The position numbers and the translations under genes are program-made. Under the pieces are notes generated by a model, which made no database searches, was not told the origin of the DNA, and saw only the letters and a list, made by a program, of their open reading frames with translations. 64,000 nt of DNA from Plotosus lineatus. Its lineage: Eukaryota; Chordata; Actinopteri; Siluriformes; Plotosidae. This document shows, piece by piece, positions 1-10,366 of this stretch; positions within the stretch are counted from its first letter, which is position 1; each line of letters begins with the position of its first letter. The stretch lies in contig CM045750.1 in the NCBI GenBank assembly GCA_024760905.1, forward strand, positions 15,922,919 through 15,986,918, in the 5' to 3' direction.

Positions 1-80
1 TAAACCTCAACAATTTTTCCTTCTTCCTTCAGTGACCCATGAAAGCAGAGTGGGGATTAAATCGAAAATTATTAATAATA

Positions 81-1125
81 CAGCGATCCCTCACTTTCCG
101 CGGGTAATTGGGACCAAGATCTCCACGCGACCATCGAAATCTGTGAAGTAGGATCACCCCCCCCCTCACACCCGACATATACGTATTAATGCTTATAATA
201 ACAATTAAACATTAAGAAAAATAACAAGATATAAATAAAATAGAAATACAGACGTTCCCCAGCTTACTAACACTCGTTTTGCAAACATCCAGAGATACCA
301 ACATGTCCAAGGTCGAAAGTGAAAGTGAAATGAAATTGAAGAACAAGTAGAAATAGAAATGGAATAAAATCTACAGAAAGATAGATCATAAATATAAGCA
401 TGAACTATGATTAAACATTATCCTGAGATACACTTAATACTAGGCTACGGCAGAGGGGGCGTGGCTGACACAGTCCAGGAAGAGAAGCAGAACTTCTGAA
501 CTCCTGCCAAAACTTTCAAAGAAGAAACAAACTGACTCCAGTATTATAATGAACTGGATAAAAGTGAAACTCTGTTAATCTGATCAGATCCACTGTGCTG
601 TGCTTGAGAGGAACCAGGAGTTTAAATATGGGACATATTTTATGGGGGGGGGGGGATTGTATACAGTACAAACTCGTATAGGTTACTTATACATGGTTTG
701 AACATACGTTCCCCTCTAAACAATGCCCTGTAACGACTGATAAACAAATTCATCGAACAGCAGCTGTCTTGAACCTAACTTGTTAGTAAGCTGGGGAGCG
801 TCTGTACACACACATACTGAAGGTATTGCAGGAGAAAAAGACGGCACACATACAAACGCGTGCGCACGCGGGCAGATGCACTTGCGCGCACAGAAGCAAC
901 AATGCCAATCCAGTTTTGATGGGAGATTCTGGTTTGTTTTTTGTTTGTTTAGGTTTTTTTTTGCATAATTGGCCTTGTTTTTGTGACATTTTCCATAACT
1001 TTTCCACCTATTCTTCCTTAATTTTCTTATTTTTTTAATTCGATGAAATTTATTTATTTAATTTTTAAAAAACCACAATGCACTGAAGCCGCATTAATTG
1101 AAGCGCGAAGTAGCGAGGGATCCTG
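81..1125. mobile_element. Pogo/Tigger-like non-autonomous element (1045 bp)
   Basis: The ends are inverted (CAGCGATCCCTCACTTTCCG at the left; the right end reads back as CAGGATCCCTCGCTACTTCG), flanked by TA on both sides. Within it, a segment near 258-275 recurs inverted near 782-800 (CCCCAGCTTACTAAC). No transposase frame is visible. The same ends appear on the shorter element at 12188-12536. Confidence 0.75.
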
Positions 1126-1245
1126 TATATGCTGCTTATTTTTTAGTTTCTAACCCAACACCGACAGGAATTTTCCGGCTTTTGAGTAACTCTGGAGAAC
1201 AGCACATTTCAAGTTTAATGAGGTCTTTCATCTTTTCTGACTTAA

Positions 1246-2057
1246 AGGGTACCTGTAGTGAAAGCACTCATCTACCTAATTTGATGTATTGTGTATAGCT
1301 AGTGACAATACACCTATAAGGCGTTTATTATATTCTCTCACAAACCAGCTTTAAGCGATTTAAGGGCTTCACTAACGTCAAGCTTCAGAGCACAGGAGTT
1401 TTAAAACTGCGCATTTGAAGTGACGTCATATCGCTGACAAAGCTTCGACCAGAACTGCGAGATTGCAATGTAAACGTAAGGCTATACACCTGACATATAC
1501 AACACAAGCTCACAGAAACTTGGAAAAAACAGACATTATAGTAGTTTTTTTTAAACCATGGACGAAGACAATTTCGTAGAAGGATTAGAAGGTTATTTAT
1601 ATGAACCACTGAAGAAAGACTATCCACATTTAGTGAAATCGGACCAGAAAAGTGATGACTCGGAGGAAGATATTAGAGAGTCGACAGAAGCTCTTACACG
1701 GGAAAATCGTAGCAGACAACCAGCAAATATTTGGTGCTCTTGTGGAAAATGCGTGCGTCAAAAAAACCGATCAGGAGTGCTATTGTTGTAAAGAACATGA
1801 ATTGCTTGAGGAAAATATACTGACATTATGCAATTGGCTATACGACTGTCAACGATGTTACGTCACAATGACCTTTAACCCCGGTGAAAAGAAGTCAACA
1901 TGTCCGCGCGCTCAACCTTCGTGAGCAAGGATTGTAATAGACGAAAAGGAAATGTGGACTTCTAAATAAACTACCGACAGCACACAATGTTTAAAAGTTA
2001 ATAATAAAGTATCGTGGATATTTTCTGAATTCTGTAAATTTTGGGTACAGGTACCCT
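1246..2057 (+). mobile_element. TTAA-flanked DNA transposon carrying a P2X7-tail-like frame
   Basis: Both ends carry AGGGTACCTGTA as inverted repeats, directly flanked by TTAA (1242-1245 and 2058-2061). This is the target duplication typical of piggyBac and Kolobok elements. It is 812 bp long and contains the reading frame at 1558-1920. I see no DDE transposase domain, so it is probably a non-autonomous or domain-capturing derivative. Confidence 0.8.
1558..1920 (+). pseudogene. P2X7 cytosolic-tail-like cysteine-rich frame, frameshifted
   Basis: The frame begins MDEDNFVEGLEGYLYEPLKK and has an acidic stretch and then IWCSCGKCV. A homopolymer of seven A at about 1760-1766 breaks the frame. The second frame continues with DQECYCCKEHELLEENI. 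The CxCGxCV...CCxE pattern is the one I associate with the C-terminal (ballast) domain of P2X7 receptors and its many transposon-linked fish copies. It sits wholly inside the TTAA-flanked element, so it is a transposon passenger and not an exon of nup62l. The assignment is from memory of the motif. Confidence 0.55.
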
Positions 2058-2061
2058 TTAA

Positions 2062-2379
2062 TATGCACTTTTCTGTGATGGGTCACAAATATGCCACAAG
2101 TATAAACTTGAATCTAACTTTAATCTGTTTAGTGATGTGTGTTCAACCTAGTGATTGCAATTTTGAAACCACGCTTACACCCATCCCTGGTTGTTGGCGA
2201 CTATATGATAGGGAAGGCAACACTTGAGGGTAGGAATGGAAAACATTACAGCCGCTGTCTGGTTCATTGGCAAAGCTTCAAATTTTGGACATGGTTGTAG
2301 CAAAAGGTGCTGTGGAAAACCTCTGGTAGAAGGTCAAGTACGATGTCTAAACAGATTTATAAATAAGAGATTGGTTTAC
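2062..2379. other. nup62l intron with a diverged interspersed repeat
   Basis: No exon is seen. The segment at about 2170-2270 shares scattered words (GATAGGGAAGG, GGTNGGNNNTGG) with 46300-46370, so both are probably copies of one old fish repeat. Confidence 0.35.
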
Positions 2380-2514
2380 GTTCTCTCACGCTCCTCATCA
2401 GCATTCTGCATATAAATGGTTCCACTTTGCTCCTTCACCGACTCTTCTAAGGGAGCGAGAAGATCCTCCAGCTCCTTTTGTTGGGAAAGAATAAAGTCTA
2501 ACTCCTGATCCAGC
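2380..2514 (-). CDS. nup62l: nup62l coding exon 9, last one in window
   Basis: It encodes RLDQELDFILSQQKELEDLL, then APLEESVKEQSG and YMQNADEERER. A donor AAC|GTAAAC at 2379 must be used, because reading on gives an immediate stop where Nup62 continues with YKLAEN. The remaining C-terminal exon or exons were not found to the left. Confidence 0.92.
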
Positions 2515-5500
2515 CTAAATTATGAAAAAAATTATCACACGACTTTCAGACAGAAATCGGTCTACAAATATGTCATAAATACATCACTTACGCTCACTCA
2601 ATCTCACCTTCTCTGGTCCAGTTTAACCTTCTCCATGTCTTTATGAAGGGCTGTAATCTAAAATGGCACACTTATATGTTAAAAACGATCAGTAAACTTT
2701 ATTTGTCGATGATAGAAAATCAAGTCCTTCATTATTCATTTAACCAGCACATACTTTAAATAACAAACATCACAGAATAATTATTTAAAAAGGACATACG
2801 AAAACATATGCAATGGGAATAATTCAGAAATCTTTGACGAAAGTTGTGTGTAAATATTTTGAATGTGTGTGTGTGTATGATATGTGTTGAGTGAAGTGTG
2901 TTCTTAATGTAGCTCATTTGCATTATTTAATCCATCCACAAAATACTCCATGAAAGTTTACATATGCACAGTGCTTGGGGAACATGATCTGTACGGTGAA
3001 GCAAAAGGGAAAGTTCATTTAACTTCAAATTAATAATGAGGATAAAGGGTAAAAAGTAGAAATGGAAGTTATTCTGATTTACTTCGACCCTGATAAAAAA
3101 AAAAAATGCCAGTGTTCAGGCACAAGGAAAGGTTAAAAAAATTATTAGAAAATAGACCACAAGGGTCAAAACACTCCCGTCGACAAGGTCATTTGAGAAT
3201 ATTTGTCAAGACCTTTCCAAGGGGAAGCTATCTACCAAATTCAGTAATAGTGTATCATGATCCTATGCTCCAACAAATTTCGTAATCCTACATAATTTCC
3301 TTCAAAAGTTATCACACTGAAAGGCCTTGGCAATAATAAAGAAAACGTGACCTTGAATCAAGGTCATGGTGGCCCAAATGCAATCCAAATCAAGACATGA
3401 TTGATGGAAACTCATCCACCACATTTGGTGATCCTATGCTATTTTTTTAAAGTTATCACACTCATAATCCATGAAAAAGCAAATGTAGAAAAAAAAAGAG
3501 CCTTGCGAGTGAACTTTAAACAGAAATGAGAGGATCACAAAATTTGATGGATGGCTCTCCCTTGTGGGCAAATAGGGTGGGACTGTATCTAGGTTACCTT
3601 GATCTTGGTTCCCCAGATACAATCCCATCCTATTTGCCCACAACGAAGAGCCATCCATCAAATTTGGTGATCCTCAGTCATTTCTGTTTAAAGTTACAAC
3701 ACTACCGTAACCAACAGATGGAACCCATTCCTGTAACAGCCGGTTCACTCACCATTGAAGCAAAACAGTTGGTAATCTGGAAAGCTAGAAAATTGCAGCT
3801 AGTTTGTGTAGGATAGAGTCACACGAACAGGGTGACAAGAGCATGGGATTGGATATTTCTTAGCAGACAGAGAGGTAGTGGTCAAGGTTTTTAATTTTGG
3901 GGGGAAATTTTTAGATTACTATCAGGGTGCAAAGCCTATTTCAACCAATAAAGGCTTGTGCAGACAAATGAACATTTACCAATCCCTGCTTTCAAGCTTG
4001 AGATTAAATACAATGTTACTGTACAAATGTTTTTTGTTCAATTCTGCATGTTCTAAGAGTATTTCTGGCAGTTTGGCACCAACAATAAATGAATCAATTA
4101 AAAAAATCAAGAGTCAATAACAAGACCAAAAAAAAACCAAAAAAAACCCTTCAATTATTTGTATCTGAAAGATTACTAATAAAAGGAAGAGGTGAGAACT
4201 TATAGAGCTTTGGTTTTTATGAGATTCCACAGCAATTACACAACTGGCAATATTTGTGGGCGGGGCTTTTGTTATATTTTGACTCGTACCATTGTTCATC
4301 AATATTAAAATGTGGCGATGCACAGAAAAACAAGGGAGCAGATTACCTTCTCTCCATTTTCCACCAACATGTGGTCCCAGATGTTGACCTGAGTGGCCTG
4401 CTGCAGGAAGTGTCTCTCCTGATCCTCCAACTCAGAGCTCCACTTGTTGATCAGGGACTCCAGCTTAGCATATGACATCAATGGTGCAGTACTGATTCCA
4501 GACATTGGAAAGTAAAGAGTGAAATTGTTTTAAGGCATCAACAAAGCCAGCTATATATTTTAGAATTCACGCTGACAGAACAGCACATGTATCATGCATT
4601 GGTGCGTGTTCACACCTGGCAGTAACTACGGCGGTCAACCCTGTAGTAGAAGTAGACGGTGCAGCAGAGGCAGTGGGTTTCGGTCCAAGAGAGAAGCTTG
4701 TGGTAGCAGCTATAGTAGCGGCAGCTGAAAGAAAGAGATGATTTATTCGATCTGTACAACTTCCTATTGGTCACGAATATTACCTGCATCATTATTATTT
4801 TTTGGCAAAATCTTTCTCACATGACTTCACTAAGAGAGAGACAAGAAATTCTAAAGTGTGATTGCAGTACATCGCTGTGGTGAGACTATAATGTTTCAGG
4901 ATGATTCGGTCATCATTAGTATGACAGTATGACATGATATTACATTAAAGTCAGTCTCCTGATGCTGAGCTCATTAGCTTTGAATTGCAAATGATGAAGA
5001 TGCTCAAACAATACTGGGCACCGATGTGCAAAACTGAGTAACCTTCGTGAATCTTACAGAAAAGTCGGGCGAGGCAATAAATTAATTTTTTAGATGTATT
5101 GAATTTGTGTTTTGCTAACATACTTATTGTAAATTTATTACTGGCTCTTGAAATCAATAACGTACGACATTAGCAGTTCTGTCAGGCCTTGCCCCTTGTC
5201 AAGTACATGTGCCTGCTGTCACACTACGATCACTACAAAGCATGCGTAGCAACATTTTGCCTTCTTCACTGGCTGATCCAGCCCTGGTAGATGCAAATGT
5301 TTGTTTTGTCCTATTGGCTGGGCTGTGTGCAGCAGACACTGGTCCAAAATAACACATTTTTGGTGCTGAGCCGTGTCACTAGGAAAATGGTGGAGTACAA
5401 AGCATACAGCTGCAAAAACAAAAAGCACAGAAAACATAACATCGGCACAGGCTGTACTCAAACCATTTCCCTTCGGACACAATTTAGTAGTCACAAAGAC

Positions 5501-8500
5501 CACTTCAACCCGACCTGCTATCGGCAGAACTACACGGTACGATGTGGGGAGTTTTATCACATAAAATATCACTTGCTGCTTGTTTACTTGCACTGGACAA
5601 CCCGAACCACTGAGTTCACATCACTTGCAGGAAAAAAAAAATGGTTGCTCTGTATTATTTCAGCACCTCCTATTAATTCAGGGGATATAATTGCTCAGTA
5701 TAGTGATTTTTATGGTTGTTTCTGAAAATAAGTCTGGATATAATGCAAAATAAGCCCTCTGAATAATGCATTTCATTTAAAAATAATAAATCAAGTACAT
5801 TTTTTCACTTTGACCTCCACAGGGACCACTCAAAATAAATATAAAAAATTCATAAACAACTGGCGCCGCTAGAATATGAACAAAAAGTGCCTGCAAGCAG
5901 ATGCTTGTCGGATATATGAAAACCACACTGTTCTTGGAGTTGCTTCAGAGAAGGTTCAGATCCCAGGCAAGTTATATAACCCTCTGTTACCATCTTATTG
6001 TTGTTATTATTATGTGCTGTAGGAATAGGTAGGTAAAGGCGAAGTCTGTTGGGTTTTTAGACCCGAGCCTAGTGGCTCATCATGCCGGTGCTTATCCCCG
6101 GTTTCTGTAGCGTGAAGCGACTAGGAGAACAACTCCTGGATGTGACGCGAGTCCATCGCAGGTTACCTTCCCAGTATATTGTTACTGGTACCCATTTATA
6201 CTGCTGGGTGAACAGAGGCACACTTGTGGTTGAGACCTTGCCCAGGGGTCTTAGCACAGTGAGGGTCTCAGTGGGATTCGAACTCACAACCTCCCGATCA
6301 TGAGCGCAGCACCCTAACCACCACACCACCGACCCCACTTGACTATACGCGGTTTTGCACTCACGGTTTGCTGTAGAAATAACACTGGTAATAATTCTAC
6401 CACCGCTGCTATGGCTATTATTATTAGATCATGTATATAATAATGGCCAGGATGGTGGCCCAATGAAAAGTTAGAAGGTGGTGAGTTTTAATCTCTTCTT
6501 CGGGCATTTCTGTATAGTTTGTTTGTCATCCTCATATGCTGCCATCATCAGCTTGAACTGGCTCCAGGTTCTAATGTGCCCTGACCGATTATTGATATCA
6601 CAAACAAATAGTCTTGTGATTTAAACCTGGGACATCCTCCATTCTGCTAAAATTAGCATGTAATTATAAGTGTGTGATACACCAGTTGTACACTCTAGTA
6701 TGACCACACTGATGGTACAGATACCACATATTTGGTATAATTTCTGATATGTGGCAAATTAAACTACCCAAAAAATAAAGATAGCAAAATGAATCCCTTT
6801 AGTGGTGCAATAATGGATTTGTCAAAAAAGTACACATGCTAATGGTAAACAGCCAGCTTACTTTATAAAAAATAAATAAATAAAAAAAAATAAGCCATTA
6901 CCACTGTAGGCAAATATTTAAATACTAATATTAAATATGGTTTTAAAGTCCATCTATTAGTACAGACAGTCATGCCTGTAACTGTGACGACAAGCATTCA
7001 TGTTGATCTGTGTGCTGATGTGATACGCGATCACATTGATTGTACTGATGTAATACATGATCACAAATATTACCTGTGCTGGAGGTGGCAGTGGTGGCAG
7101 CTACTAGCGGTTTGAGCGTCAAGCCAGTGGTGCCGAGAGTTGCAGTGGACACTGTTGGGACTGCTGTACTTGTTGGGCCACCCACTAGTGTAAAAAGAGC
7201 ATAAAGTTTTCAGTTTGATTGATTGAATGACTTATTATTTTGTGGAAACCTCATCCAGAACACCAACTTACAGATGAGGCCTGAAGAAGCCGTGGTAGGG
7301 ATAGGGGAAGCAAACAGAGAAGATACAGGGGCAGTCTGGATAGTGGCAGCTGTACTAGCAGGGACTGGGGTGGCTGCAAAAACAAGAGAAAAAGAAAACG
7401 TAACTCTTCTAATTTTCCTTTCTTTATGTTTCATTCATGAGTGTTTAAACTGCATGCACACCTGAAGGCTTGATCCCAAAGTTAATCCCAGAGGAGGCTG
7501 TGGAGGCTGGAGCCGGAGCTCCCAGAGTCAGACCTTTACAATTCAGGAGAAACACTACATGATTAGTTTGTTACCCATCAGTCATCAGGCTGTAAGGGGA
7601 CTGTCATTGCCTGTGTCTCTGTTGCCGTTCCCGTCACTGTCCCCATTTTGTCCAAGCGATTTCTCAATAACTGCTGAACAGTTCATTCTGAAATCTAGCA
7701 TGCAGATTTCCTATGATGTTATGGTGTGCATAGGCTCTGTTGACCTCTAACCTTGACCTTAAAAGTTTTGACCAGGCAATTTGTCAAGACCTGCCGGTCG
7801 GCTTAAAGACTTCGCCATCTCCAATGGCTGCTATTCGAAATTTCTGATCATTAAAATACAGCAAGGTATCCATAAACACACGTTGGTGAAAATTCACCAT
7901 GAAGTCAGTGATTTTAGGATCGATTCAATAGAGTTCTGGTTTTTGGCCAATTATTGCATGTCCACCAAAGGATGAATCTGCTCAATTATGCATTTTTTTA
8001 AACTGTAAGACAGAACAAACATGTTTTGAAAACCTTAGTTTTGATTGCAAGCGATCTCAAGCTGGCTACAAATGGTACACAGAGGGCTAATGCAGACGCG
8101 CCCTCTTTCCAAACCATTCTGAAATCAAAATGGAAAGATTTTTATCTGAAAACAAATTGCATTTTACTTCCATCACCATAGGCTACAAAATCAAGCAAAT
8201 ATTACACCATTACCATGGGAGCTATTGTGATTTCAAATATACTGACCCAATAGTACAGGTGTCTTCGTGTGTTTCTGATCACCTAACTTGTCCTCTAAAT
8301 CCTTGTCCATCACACCAATCAACTGCATGTCTTACTTCTCCCTCATCTTCTCCTCCTCAGCATCATCAATCCTCAACATTCTTCTACCGATATTCCCTTC
8401 ATCCCTTCTGTATGCATTCCCAAACAATCACAATCTCGTCTCTCTCACTTTATCCCCAGACCTGTGCTGCAAATCGAACATACCGTATTCAACGTAATAC

Positions 8501-10268
8501 CCCCCCCCACACACACACACATTTGTGAACACATTTGTTCTGCTGTCCTTTAAAAAACAGAAAAATATTTTGCTGTGTTCTCTTGGTAAATGTCCAACGA
8601 TCGAGGAACCATTAGAGACTGATACAGCAAAACTATGGGATGCTCTGAATGAATGGAGCAATGATCTAGATATGGACCTATCAGAAAGTGATGAGTATTT
8701 TTCCCTCCATTTTCCTGCTCACTAACTTCATAGATTTAAAGGCATTCCTGGCCATGTGCTTTTCAATGTGCCATGTGCTAAAGTTGACCTTTGTGTTGAT
8801 TGTTTAAACCCATGTGCTAAAGTTGACATTCATGTTGATTGGCTCAATTTTACATTGGGGGAAAATATTTAAAGGAACAGCATGGGAGATTTAAAGGGTC
8901 TTTTTTTTTATTATGCTGTTTTCTGATTATTTTCAGCTTTCATATACGTAATTTGGTTGATACCACAAAATAAATAACACAAATACCAGTAAAACTCTTA
9001 TTTTTCTGTTATGATTCATGTTTTCCACCTCTATGTTAATAAGCACCTACGGTTCCACTCCGCTGGTATTCATTTTAATAATCGCCCACCCACTCCAATT
9101 TTTTTAAGTGCCCTGGGCGCTTATCACCTCGAATACGGTATTCATTTCTAATTCTGTTCATTCTCATCACTCTCTTAGAAAATCACATCTTCATCTCTGC
9201 CACTTCCAACTCTGCCTCTTGTTCCCCAGCACAAGAATCTTACAACTGCACAGCATAACCAGCCTCACCACTGTCTGATAAAACTTTCCCTTCAACTCTT
9301 AGATATATTTCTAGCACAAATCTCTCCATTCACTCTTCTCATCCCATTCCATCCTGCTTGCACTCTATGCTTCACTTCTGTCCCACATTTTGCATTAACT
9401 CCATGTATCATTTCAACAGATAGTTTCAAAACTTTATTTATAGCCTTTATATTTATACCATCAATACACCCCATTTCAATTTCAAATAAGAAAGATAAGT
9501 CATCGATAACTCGATTATTACATGAAGACATTTCTATACAAACGCAAAATCATTCATAGAAAGCAAAGAGAACATGAAGGTGCCGTAGCTGTACCACGCT
9601 GAGCTTACCTGTGCTCTGCCCGCCCAGTGAGAAGGAAGGCAGGCTCTGAACGGACGTGACAGCAGTAGCCTGAACCTTGGCCCCGGGAAAGCTAAAACCT
9701 CCTGTGGACTGCTGACTCGGGGCTGCGGTCTGAGTTGCAAGGCCTCCAAATGTGAAGCCTGTGCCACTACTCGGGGTGGTGGATGTCAGCAGGCTTCCCA
9801 AAGACACCGCTGTACTGGTCGGTTGAGAGGCTGGAGGCACACTGAGACCTAGTTTTGGAGCACTGCTGAAAAAATCAAGAACATACAGTGAACAAAACCA
9901 GTTCGACTCCAGGTCTCATCATATTTATTATGAAATCCTGTCTCTTTAAATTCATGTCTAGGGCTGTAGAAGTCTTACCCAAAAGTAAATCCTCCACTAG
10001 GTGTGCTGCTCTGCGAGGGTGCACCAAAGCTGAATCCACCTTGCGTGGCTGCAGTGCTCGTAGCATTCTGTGTGAGAAGCCCTGCAATTTGAGACGTTCC
10101 AGCAGGGGTCTGAGATGGCTGTGGAGCAACCGCCCCGAAGGTGAATCCTCCTGCTGCCGGAGTGCTTGTCTGCAAGGAGAAGCTGGGGGCAGCGCTGGCT
10201 GACGCTGTGGTTTTGGTTCCAAAAGTGAAGCCACCCCCAGAAGCAGCTTGTCCAAAATTGAATGCCAT
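2380..10268 (-). CDS. nup62l: Nup62-family FG nucleoporin, 9 coding exons, 3' end off the window
   Basis: Coding exons in order are 10268-9979, 9865-9609, 7533-7462, 7373-7272, 7184-7074, 4724-4616, 4491-4347, 2657-2608 and 2514-2380. They total 1271 nt, or 423 codons plus two bases, and every junction keeps phase with GT-AG ends. Residues 1-~305 are a Ser/Thr/Ala/Gly-rich FG-repeat domain (FNFG, FTFG, FSFG), the natively unfolded part that binds transport receptors in the central pore channel. Residues ~310-423 are the conserved alpha-helical Nup62 region (YAKLESLINKWSSELEDQER, HFLQQATQVN, KLDQRRLDQELDFILSQQKE), which assembles with Nup54 and Nup58. Vertebrate Nup62 is about 520 residues and the missing tail of ~90 residues is not found in positions 1-2379, so it should lie beyond the left edge. 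Family identity is very secure. The nup62l rather than nup62 label rests on neighbourhood and is less sure. Confidence 0.93.
2608..2657 (-). CDS. nup62l: nup62l coding exon 8
   Basis: A 50-base exon encodes ITALHKDMEKVKLDQR, matching the next Nup62 heptads. The acceptor is TTTTAG and the donor AAG|GTGAGA. It is too short to stand out as an open frame alone, but phase and homology fix it. Confidence 0.92.
3160..3440. repeat. Old interspersed repeat with CAAGGTCA words
   Basis: The text (AAGGTCATTTGAGAATATTTGTCAAGAC, then later GTGACCTTGAATCAAGGTCA) resembles segments at 7590-7960 and 32740-33310 in word content. It is probably a decayed element of one family, which I cannot name. Confidence 0.35.
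3512..3695. repeat. 184-bp near-perfect palindrome (MITE-like hairpin)
   Basis: The left arm from 3512 (AACTTTAAACAGAAATGAG...) is repeated inverted in the right arm ending at 3695. The arms are about 80 bases, share a GATGGATGGCTCT segment, and have about 15 bases between them. It lies in the intron between nup62l coding exons 7 and 8. Confidence 0.8.
4347..4491 (-). CDS. nup62l: nup62l coding exon 7 (start of coiled coil)
   Basis: A 145-base exon encodes MSYAKLESLINKWSSELEDQ, then ERHFLQQATQVN and MLVENGEK, the most conserved part of Nup62 and diagnostic for the family. The donor is AAG|GTAATC. Confidence 0.96.
4616..4724 (-). CDS. nup62l: nup62l coding exon 6
   Basis: A 109-base exon with a strong CTTTCAG acceptor encodes the last Thr/Ala-rich linker (TTSFSLGPKPT) before the coiled coil. 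The donor is CCAG|GTGTGA. Confidence 0.82.
4800..6016. other. nup62l intron, no recognised gene
   Basis: Plus-strand 5291-5725 and minus-strand 5219-5593 are both open, but neither resembles a known protein, and overlapping open frames on both strands suggest repeat or chance. The DNA is more GC-rich than its surroundings and may be an unrecognised transposon. Confidence 0.4.
6028..6337 (-). mobile_element. tRNA-derived SINE, family B
   Basis: On the minus strand the head carries a tRNA-like B box (GAGTTCGAATCCCAC) and an A-box-like GGTGGTTAGGGTGCTG. The body ends in ACCCAACAGACTT. The same ~300-bp unit recurs at 13265-13560, 13733-14010, 17075-17378 and 62667-62990. A possible target duplication, TGCTGTAGGAAT / TGCTGTAGAAAT, flanks it, but the right copy is about 30 bases outside the unit. 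Confidence 0.75.
6340..7073. other. nup62l intron, nothing recognised
   Basis: AT-rich sequence with a short A-rich/TAAA run near 6865-6890. No exon, RNA gene or clear repeat is seen. A short segment at 6338-6370 resembles a pogo-like end. Confidence 0.5.
7074..7184 (-). CDS. nup62l: nup62l coding exon 5
   Basis: A 111-base exon, phase 1 on both sides. It includes TTGLTLKPL, which resembles the ALNLKPL segment just before the Nup62 coiled coil. The donor is CAG|GTAATA. Confidence 0.82.
7272..7373 (-). CDS. nup62l: nup62l coding exon 4
   Basis: A 102-base exon, phase 1 on both sides, rich in Thr/Ser/Ala/Pro (ATPVPASTAATIQTAPVSSL). The acceptor is TTTTTGCAG and the donor is GTAAGT. Confidence 0.82.
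7462..7533 (-). CDS. nup62l: nup62l coding exon 3
   Basis: A 72-base exon in phase 1 on both sides encodes GLTLGAPAPASTASSGINFG and a few more residues. It is low-complexity FG-domain sequence. The acceptor is GTAAAG|GT and the donor CAG|GTGTGC. Confidence 0.8.
7590..7960. repeat. Decayed interspersed repeat
   Basis: A run with GCGATTTCTCAATAACTGCTGAACAG and ACCTTGACCTTAAAAG resembles a widespread vertebrate repeat type and shares words with 3160-3440 and 32740-33310. It has no coding potential. The family name is unknown to me. Confidence 0.35.
8270..8482 (-). mobile_element. LINE reverse-transcriptase 3' fragment, distal part
   Basis: Minus-strand translation gives DKVRETRL, YRRDEGNIGRRMLRIDDAEE and DMQLIGVMDKDLEDKL. 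This resembles the C-terminal end of a fish non-LTR retrotransposon ORF (pattern REARLRWYGHV...IGRRML). It is the continuation of 9139-9480 across the inserted element at 8483-9138, with internal stops and shifts. Confidence 0.6.
8483..9138. mobile_element. TA-flanked DNA transposon with CCGTATT ends, inserted in a LINE
   Basis: Ends CCGTATTC...GAATACGG are inverted and flanked by TA (8481-8482, 9139-9140). The right end carries the CCTGGGCGCTTATCACCTCGAATA word typical of this fish family. It holds an acidic reading frame at 8525-8725 (LWDALNEWSNDLDMDLSES), possibly a transposase remnant. The flanking LINE sequence reads on continuously when this block is removed. Confidence 0.7.
9139..9480 (-). 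mobile_element. LINE reverse-transcriptase 3' fragment, proximal part
   Basis: The minus strand encodes EVKHRVQAGWNGMRRVNGEI and, after a shift, KFYQTVVRLVML. This fits the fish non-LTR RT signature VKxRVQAGWNGWRRVSGxICDRR...VYKTVVRPAMLYG. It is decayed, with stops. Confidence 0.7.
9609..9865 (-). CDS. nup62l: nup62l coding exon 2 (FG domain)
   Basis: This exon continues the FG domain with GTGFTFGGL, GGFSFPG and FSLGG repeats. The acceptor is a tandem CAGCAG, so the exon may start at 9865 or 9862 with the frame kept. The donor is CAG|GTAAGC. Confidence 0.88.
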
Positions 10269-10294
10269 GGTTCCTCTGTCAACACCCTTAAATG
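9979..10294 (-). CDS. nup62l: nup62l exon with start codon
   Basis: The ATG is at 10268-10266, preceded by about 26 bases of 5' untranslated sequence and a good acceptor (TTTCTTTCAG) ending at 10295. A non-coding exon must therefore lie upstream. Coding starts MAFNFGQAAS and contains five or six FG repeats of the FTFG/FSFG type. The donor is GTAAGA after 9979, with two bases of a glycine codon carried over. Confidence 0.92.
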
Positions 10295-10366
10295 CTGAAA
10301 GAAAATATCAAAGCCACCTCAATGACCATGTGATCAAACTCAGCATGAAACACAGAATGTGTGATC

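Noticed and set aside
5219..5725. Overlapping 144- and 124-codon open frames on opposite strands
   Set aside because: Neither translation has a recognisable domain, both lie wholly inside an intron, and overlapping openness suggests base composition rather than genes.
8525..8725. Acidic frame as a nup62l exon or host gene
   Set aside because: It is on the other strand and inside a TA-flanked transposon.
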